From positions 21,099-85,098 of the forward strand of contig LSTF01000001.1 in the NCBI GenBank assembly GCA_001644455.1: a DNA stretch of 64,000 nucleotides, in the 5' to 3' direction. Both the position numbers and the translations under genes were made by a program. The notes beneath the pieces are model-generated. The model was not told where the DNA came from. It worked only from the letters and a program-made list of their open reading frames with translations, and ran no database searches. The DNA is from Betaproteobacteria bacterium SCGC AG-212-J23. GTDB lineage: Bacteria > Pseudomonadota > Gammaproteobacteria > Burkholderiales > SG8-39. This document shows positions 59,689 through 64,000 of the stretch, one piece after another (positions within the stretch are counted from its first letter, which is position 1; the number at the start of each line of letters is the position of its first letter).

Positions 59689-61020
59689 GTGGTCGAGCTC
59701 TATCTCTCGCGGATCGGGAAGCACAACCCGGCGCTGAACGCGGTCTGTACGGTCGATGCGAAAGGCGCGCGGGAGCGCGCCGCGGAAGCCGACCGCGCGC
59801 TTGCGCGTGGCGAGGCCTGGGGTCCGCTGCACGGCGTGCCCATGACGATCAAGGACGCACTGGAGACCGCCGGGGTGCGCACCACGGCCGGACATCCGCC
59901 CCTCAAGGACTATGTGCCGAAGACCGACGCCGTGGCGGTGGCGAAGCTGCGTGCCGCGGGGGCGATATTGCTAGGCAAGAGCAACGTGCCGCCGCTTTCG
60001 GCCGACTACCGCGCCGACAACCCGATCTTCGGCCGCACCAACAACCCTTGGGACTTGGAGCGCACGCCGGGCGGCTCGAGCGGCGGCGCCGCCGCTGCAG
60101 TCGCGGCGGGCCTTTCCGCATTCGACGTCGGTAGCGACCTTGCCGGCTCGGTGCGCACGCCGGCGCATTTCTGCGGGCTGTTCGCGCTCAAGGCAACCGA
60201 AGGCCGGGTTTCCAACGCCGGCCACATCCCCGAGCTGCCCGGCCAGCCCCGTGCCGTACGGCATATGAATGTCCTGGGTCCTCTCACCCGATCGATCGAA
60301 GACCTTGAGCTGGTCACGAAGGCGATGTGCGAGCCGCCGGTTCCCTGGGTTTCTGAAAAAGAGATTTCCTCTCCCCGGATCGCGTGGAGCGTCGATTTCG
60401 CCGGCGTGCCGGTCACGCGCGAAACGAAGGACGCGATCGCCGCCCTCGCCGCGAAGCTCGGCGCCGAGCAGCGCAATCCGGACGGGTTCGACTTCGAGCA
60501 GGCATGGGAGCTCTGGGGCGAGATCGCGATCATCGAACGCGCCGCGACCGGTGGCGACCGCGCGCGCGAGCGCGTCGCGGCGTTGAACGCCACGCTCGGC
60601 GAGCGGTGGGCGGTGGCGCGCGGGTCGGCGAGAGGCGCGCGGGCGACCCTCGCGGACTATGCAGTTGCCTTGACCAGAAAAGACCAGTTGGCCGCGGTTC
60701 TCGAAAAATTCTTCGAGCACTGGGACGCGTTCATCTGCCCCGTGACGGTGAGTCCGGCGATCCCGCATGTGCCGTTCGGCACGCCGATCGACGTCGACGC
60801 CGCCAAGGTGCCGTATTTCATCGCCGGCACCGCCTACACCTGCCCGTTCAACCTCACCGGGCATCCGGTTGCGATACTGCCGTTGACCAAATCTTCCTCA
60901 GGCCTTCCAATCGGCGTGCAGGTCGTCGGACCGCTCTGGAGCGAGCCGGCGCTCCTGCAGATCGCGCGCAGAATCGCGCAAATCACCGGACCTTTCACGC
61001 CACCGCCGAATTTCGCTTGA
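59689..61020 (+). CDS. Amidase signature family enzyme; real start probably near 59620
   Basis: 443 residues from GTG 59689. The Ser-Ser-Lys triad is present: PMTIKDALETAG (Lys), TPGGSSGGAAAAVAAG (cis-Ser) and VGSDLAGSVRTPA (nucleophile Ser). Hydrolyses an amide to acid and ammonia. The family N-terminal helix (SELARGIRSRRFTAAEVVELYL) extends upstream in frame to about 59632, but no ATG, GTG or TTG occurs between the stop at 59614 and 59689; the only candidates are ATC 59620 and 59659. It is the first gene of an operon with a CocE hydrolase, a Bug receptor and another hydrolase. Confidence 0.85.
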   Translation: MVELYLSRIGKHNPALNAVCTVDAKGARERAAEADRALARGEAWGPLHGVPMTIKDALETAGVRTTAGHPPLKDYVPKTDAVAVAKLRAAGAILLGKSNVPPLSADYRADNPIFGRTNNPWDLERTPGGSSGGAAAAVAAGLSAFDVGSDLAGSVRTPAHFCGLFALKATEGRVSNAGHIPELPGQPRAVRHMNVLGPLTRSIEDLELVTKAMCEPPVPWVSEKEISSPRIAWSVDFAGVPVTRETKDAIAALAAKLGAEQRNPDGFDFEQAWELWGEIAIIERAATGGDRARERVAALNATLGERWAVARGSARGARATLADYAVALTRKDQLAAVLEKFFEHWDAFICPVTVSPAIPHVPFGTPIDVDAAKVPYFIAGTAYTCPFNLTGHPVAILPLTKSSSGLPIGVQVVGPLWSEPALLQIARRIAQITGPFTPPPNFA

Positions 61021-62714
61021 TGAAGATCGACTGGGACGTGCCCATCCGTATGGACGATGGGCTGGTGCTCCGCGCCGACGTGTTCAGGCCCGATGACGCC
61101 GGCAGGTACCCCGCGCTGCTGAGCTACGGCCCCTACGGCAAGGGGCTCGCCTTCCAGGAGGGCTACAAGACCGCTTGGGAGATCATGGAGCGCGAGAACC
61201 CGGACGCGGTGCGCGGAACATCGAACCGCTACCAGAACTGGGAAGTGGCCGACCCGGAGAAGTGGGTCCCCGACGGATACGTCTGCATTCGCGTCGACTC
61301 GCGCGGCGCCGGCCGCTCGCCGGGCTTTCTCTGCCACAACGGCGCGCGCGAGACGAAAGACATCCACGACTGCATCGAGTGGGCGGCCAGGCAGCCCTGG
61401 TGCAGCGGCAAGATCGGCATGAACGGCATCTCCTACTACGCCAGCAACCAGTGGCGCGCCGCGGCCGCGAAGCCGCCGCACCTCGCGGCGATCTGCGTCT
61501 GGGAGGGCTGGAACGACGCCTACCGCGAGAGCGCGCGCCACGGCGGCATCATCTGCAGCTTCCGCAAGAACTGGCAGGACATGCAGGTGAAGACCGTGCA
61601 GCACGGCTATCCCAGCGGCAAGAAGAACCCGAATACGGGCGAGCCGGTCTGCGGTCCGGAAACATTGAACGAAAAAGACTTGGAAAAAAATCGCGAGAAC
61701 ATGTGGCAAGCGTTCCTCTCGCGCGAGACCTGGGACGACTACTACGCCGAGCGCACCCCCGACCTTTCGCAGGTGACGATCCCGATGATGACCGCCGCCA
61801 ACTGGGGCGGCCAAGGGCTGCATACACGCGGCAACTTTGAAGGCTTCATGAGAAGCCAATCAAAAGACAAATGGCTGGAAGCGCATGGGGGATCGCACTG
61901 GGCGCCGTTCTACACGGACTATGGCCTGGATCTTCAGAAGCGGTTCTTCGGATATTTCCTGAAAAATGAAAAAAATGGATGGGACAGGCAGCCACGCGTT
62001 CTTCTGAACGTCCGCCACCCCGGCGAGAAGTTCGTGCAACGGCACGAGAACGAATGGCCGCTGGCGCGTACGAAGTGGACGAAGTTTTTCCTGCACAAGG
62101 ATCTTTCTCTCTCCGAGACCGAGCAGGGCGGGGAGGGCACCGTTTCGTATGACCCGATGGGGAATGGTTTGACGTTCTCCATGGTCGCGAAAAAGCCCAC
62201 GGAGATCACGGGACCTTCAGCCCTCAAGTTGTGGATTTCGTCGGCGACCGAAGACGCGGACCTTTTCGTGGTGCTGCGCATCTTCGACCCCGCCGGCAAG
62301 GAAGTGCTCTTCCAGGGCGCGCTCGATCCGAAGACGCCGGTCGCCCAGGGCTGGCTGCGTGCCTCGCACCGCAAGCTCGACCCGGAGAAGAGCCTGCCTT
62401 ACCGGCCGTGGCACAGCCACGATGAACTTCAGAAACTGAAGAAAAACGAAGTTGTGGAACTCGACATCGAGATATGGCCCACCTGCATCGTCGTGCCGGC
62501 CGGCTGGACAATCGCCTTGAGTATTCGCGGCCGCGACTACGAGCACGACGACGCGGCGGCGACGCTGTCCAACATGAAGCACCCGATGAAAGGCTGCGGC
62601 CCCTTCACGCACGACGACGAGACCGACCGGCCGGCCGCCGTTTTCGGCGGCAGGGTGACGCTGCACCTGGATCCGAAGCCTTACGTGTTGCTCCCCATCA
62701 TTCCGGAGAAATGA
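61020..62714 (+). CDS. CocE/NonD-family hydrolase (X-Pro dipeptidyl-peptidase-like)
   Basis: 564 residues from ATG 61020 (TGATG overlap). DVPIRMDDGLVLRADVFRP opens the CocE fold, RVDSRGAGRSPG is the oxyanion region, GMNGISYYASNQW holds the nucleophile Ser, and a C-terminal jelly-roll (SALKLWISSATEDADLFVVLR) completes the XPP domain. It cleaves an ester or amide. No signal peptide. It is co-translated with the amidase, so the two may act in sequence on one imported compound. Confidence 0.88.
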   Translation: MKIDWDVPIRMDDGLVLRADVFRPDDAGRYPALLSYGPYGKGLAFQEGYKTAWEIMERENPDAVRGTSNRYQNWEVADPEKWVPDGYVCIRVDSRGAGRSPGFLCHNGARETKDIHDCIEWAARQPWCSGKIGMNGISYYASNQWRAAAAKPPHLAAICVWEGWNDAYRESARHGGIICSFRKNWQDMQVKTVQHGYPSGKKNPNTGEPVCGPETLNEKDLEKNRENMWQAFLSRETWDDYYAERTPDLSQVTIPMMTAANWGGQGLHTRGNFEGFMRSQSKDKWLEAHGGSHWAPFYTDYGLDLQKRFFGYFLKNEKNGWDRQPRVLLNVRHPGEKFVQRHENEWPLARTKWTKFFLHKDLSLSETEQGGEGTVSYDPMGNGLTFSMVAKKPTEITGPSALKLWISSATEDADLFVVLRIFDPAGKEVLFQGALDPKTPVAQGWLRASHRKLDPEKSLPYRPWHSHDELQKLKKNEVVELDIEIWPTCIVVPAGWTIALSIRGRDYEHDDAAATLSNMKHPMKGCGPFTHDDETDRPAAVFGGRVTLHLDPKPYVLLPIIPEK

Positions 62715-62715
62715 A

Positions 62716-63663
62716 ATGAAGAAGCTGCTCCTGCTGCTCCTCTTCAGCGCTTCAGCTTACGGCCAGACCTATCCAAACAAGCCGATCCGGATCGTCATCC
62801 CGTTCCCGCCGGGGAACACCACCGACATCATGTCGCGGCTGATCGCGCCGAGGATGAGCGAGCGCCTCGGCCAGCAGGTGATCGTCGAGAACCGGCCCGG
62901 CGCGAGCGGCATGCTCGGCCTGGATTACGTCGCCAAGGGCCCGGCGGACGGCTACACCATCGCCTGCGTGCAGGGCGGCAACATGGTGGTGCTGCCGCAC
63001 ACCAGCAAGAACATCCCGTACAACCCGCTGACGGACTTCGCGCCGATCTCGGTGACGACCTTCAACTACCTCGCGATCGTCGCCGACCCGAACGCGCCGT
63101 TCAAGACCATCGGCGAGATGGTGCGCTACGCGAAGGCGAATCCCGGCAAGCTCACGGTGGCGACGAACGGCGAGGGCGGCTTCCCGCATCTCGCGTTCGA
63201 GCACCTGCGCACCATGGGCGGCTTCACCTACACGCACATCCCCTACAAGGGCAGCTCGGCGATCGCCACCGACATCATGGGCGGGCAGGTGCAGGCGGGC
63301 ATCGACGGCATCACCGGCATGACGCCGCACATCAAGTCGGGAAGGCTGCGCCTCCTCGCCACCACCAACAAGACGCGCCCGGCGCTCTGGCCGGATACGC
63401 CGGTGGCGGCGGAAGACGTGCCGGGCTACGAGTCGGGCGGCTGGTTCGGCTACGCCGCGCCGGCGAAGACGCCGCGCGAGATCGTCCTGCGGCTGAACGA
63501 GGAGATCAACCGCGCCATGCGCACGCCGGACATCGTCGAGAAGCTGGAAGCGGCGGGCCTCATCATCGCGACCGAGTCGCCGGAGTTCTTTGCCAAGGTG
63601 CTGAAGGCGGACTACGAGAAATACGGGAAGCTCGTCAAGGACATCGGCTTCGTTCCGCAATGA
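62716..63663 (+). CDS. Bug-family (TctC-like) periplasmic receptor
   Basis: 315 residues, signal peptide ending near AYG-QT. YPNKPIRIVIPFPPGNTTD, VIVENRPGASG, HIPYKGSSAIATDIMGG and GYAAPAKTPRE fit the family. It lies one base after the hydrolase stop and overlaps the next gene (ATGA), so it probably binds the substrate of this operon, an amide or ester of a carboxylic acid. Confidence 0.88.
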   Translation: MKKLLLLLLFSASAYGQTYPNKPIRIVIPFPPGNTTDIMSRLIAPRMSERLGQQVIVENRPGASGMLGLDYVAKGPADGYTIACVQGGNMVVLPHTSKNIPYNPLTDFAPISVTTFNYLAIVADPNAPFKTIGEMVRYAKANPGKLTVATNGEGGFPHLAFEHLRTMGGFTYTHIPYKGSSAIATDIMGGQVQAGIDGITGMTPHIKSGRLRLLATTNKTRPALWPDTPVAAEDVPGYESGGWFGYAAPAKTPREIVLRLNEEINRAMRTPDIVEKLEAAGLIIATESPEFFAKVLKADYEKYGKLVKDIGFVPQ

Positions 63664-64000
63664 AATACGAACCCTTTGGCTGGCACCACTGGCCGGATCA
63701 CTTCTTCCTTTCGTACCAGTTCCGCCGCGCGCTCGGCGAGACGCAGGAGGGCGGCGGCGCGGTGAGCGAATGCTTCCAGGCCGCGAGCCGCATGAAGCCC
63801 GACCTGGAAAGCTGGCATGTCGAGTGGCTGCGGGTCGCCGAAAGAAACGATCGCCGCGGCGATGAGGCGGAGAAGGCGGGCCACATCCGCACGGCGATGA
63901 ACTGCTGGTTGCGCGCCGCGGACTACTACCGTTCGGCGGAGTTCTGGCTGGCGGCCGACGATCCAAGGCGCCTCGCGACCTTCGACAAGTGCGAGCGTGC
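63660..64000 (+). CDS. Alpha/beta-hydrolase, N-terminal part, cut by window edge
   Basis: Starts ATG 63660 in an ATGA overlap and stays open to the end (113 codons). The visible part is helical: GWHHWPDHFFLSYQFRRAL, then AEKAGHIRTAMNCWLRAADYY. This is the N-terminal cap of hydrolases such as 2,6-dihydroxypseudooxynicotine hydrolase and FrsA. The catalytic domain lies outside the window, so the call is by N-terminal pattern only. Confidence 0.6.
   Translation, partial: MKYEPFGWHHWPDHFFLSYQFRRALGETQEGGGAVSECFQAASRMKPDLESWHVEWLRVAERNDRRGDEAEKAGHIRTAMNCWLRAADYYRSAEFWLAADDPRRLATFDKCER

Noticed and set aside
1-64000. CRISPR arrays, tRNA or rRNA genes, riboswitches
   Set aside because: No regularly spaced repeats, cloverleaf candidates or known aptamer-like conserved regions were seen by eye.

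Overview
The window is GC-rich, densely coded chromosomal DNA with no rRNA, tRNA, CRISPR array, transposase or phage structural gene that I can see. Four Bug-family (TctC-like) periplasmic receptors without TctA/TctB partners, a LivKGFHM transporter, several exported catabolic enzymes, a bdhA-patD pair, a cyanase and an AddAB-like nuclease pair together suggest a metabolically versatile betaproteobacterium, most likely Burkholderiales-like. This placement rests on gene content and base composition only; no marker gene is present.

Layout. 1-5440: two overlapping genes for an AddB-like Fe-S nuclease (cut by the left edge) and an AddA-like UvrD helicase-nuclease; the helicase gene carries two related palindromic elements that are translated in frame. 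5398-11220: a lower-GC defence island. On the minus strand it holds a C5-cytosine methyltransferase, a DUF3883-type predicted nuclease and a Vsr mismatch endonuclease. On the plus strand, divergent from these, it holds two abutting genes: a DUF262/DGQHR-like (ParB-fold) protein and a protein with a HEPN-type R-x4-H motif. This second pair is the best candidate for an undescribed system. The drop in GC begins inside the 3' end of the helicase gene. 11296-22910: a Bug receptor, a MetE-like zinc methyltransferase, bdhA-patD, a GDT1-like transporter, an LtrA-like protein, a PAS histidine kinase, a cupin, a methyltransferase, a hydrolase-LuxR fusion with a VOC protein, and a glycosyltransferase-methyltransferase fusion. 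22941-32859: a Bug receptor coupled to a MASE2-GGDEF diguanylate cyclase, the complete livKGFHM operon, an exported hydrolase, and a Bug receptor coupled to a D-aminoacylase-like enzyme. 32910-47516: small exported and lipoproteins, a two-component system, cynS, an exported YqgE-like protein, a lone xanthine-oxidase-type molybdenum subunit, a dinB operon, a decarboxylase-type amidohydrolase and a second LivK-like receptor. 47569-59616: an exported two-domain ABM protein, a Tat-exported TPP enzyme followed by a cytochrome c, a FAD oxidase that appears to start at CTG, a CmcJ-like protein, a peptidase M15, an MFS transporter and a Kef-type antiporter. 59620-64000: an amidase, a CocE-type hydrolase, a Bug receptor and a cut alpha/beta hydrolase form one tightly coupled catabolic operon.

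Expression. Stop/start overlaps (ATGA, GTGA, TTGA, TGATG, TAATG) are very common, so translational coupling is the rule. Many first genes have a -10-like hexamer ending only 6-11 bases before the start codon, which predicts leaderless or near-leaderless mRNAs. Nine convergent gene pairs overlap at their 3' ends. No gap between genes exceeds 300 bases; the largest are 36899-37100 (about 200 bases before cynS, nothing recognised) and 8454-8604 (the divergent control region of the defence island).
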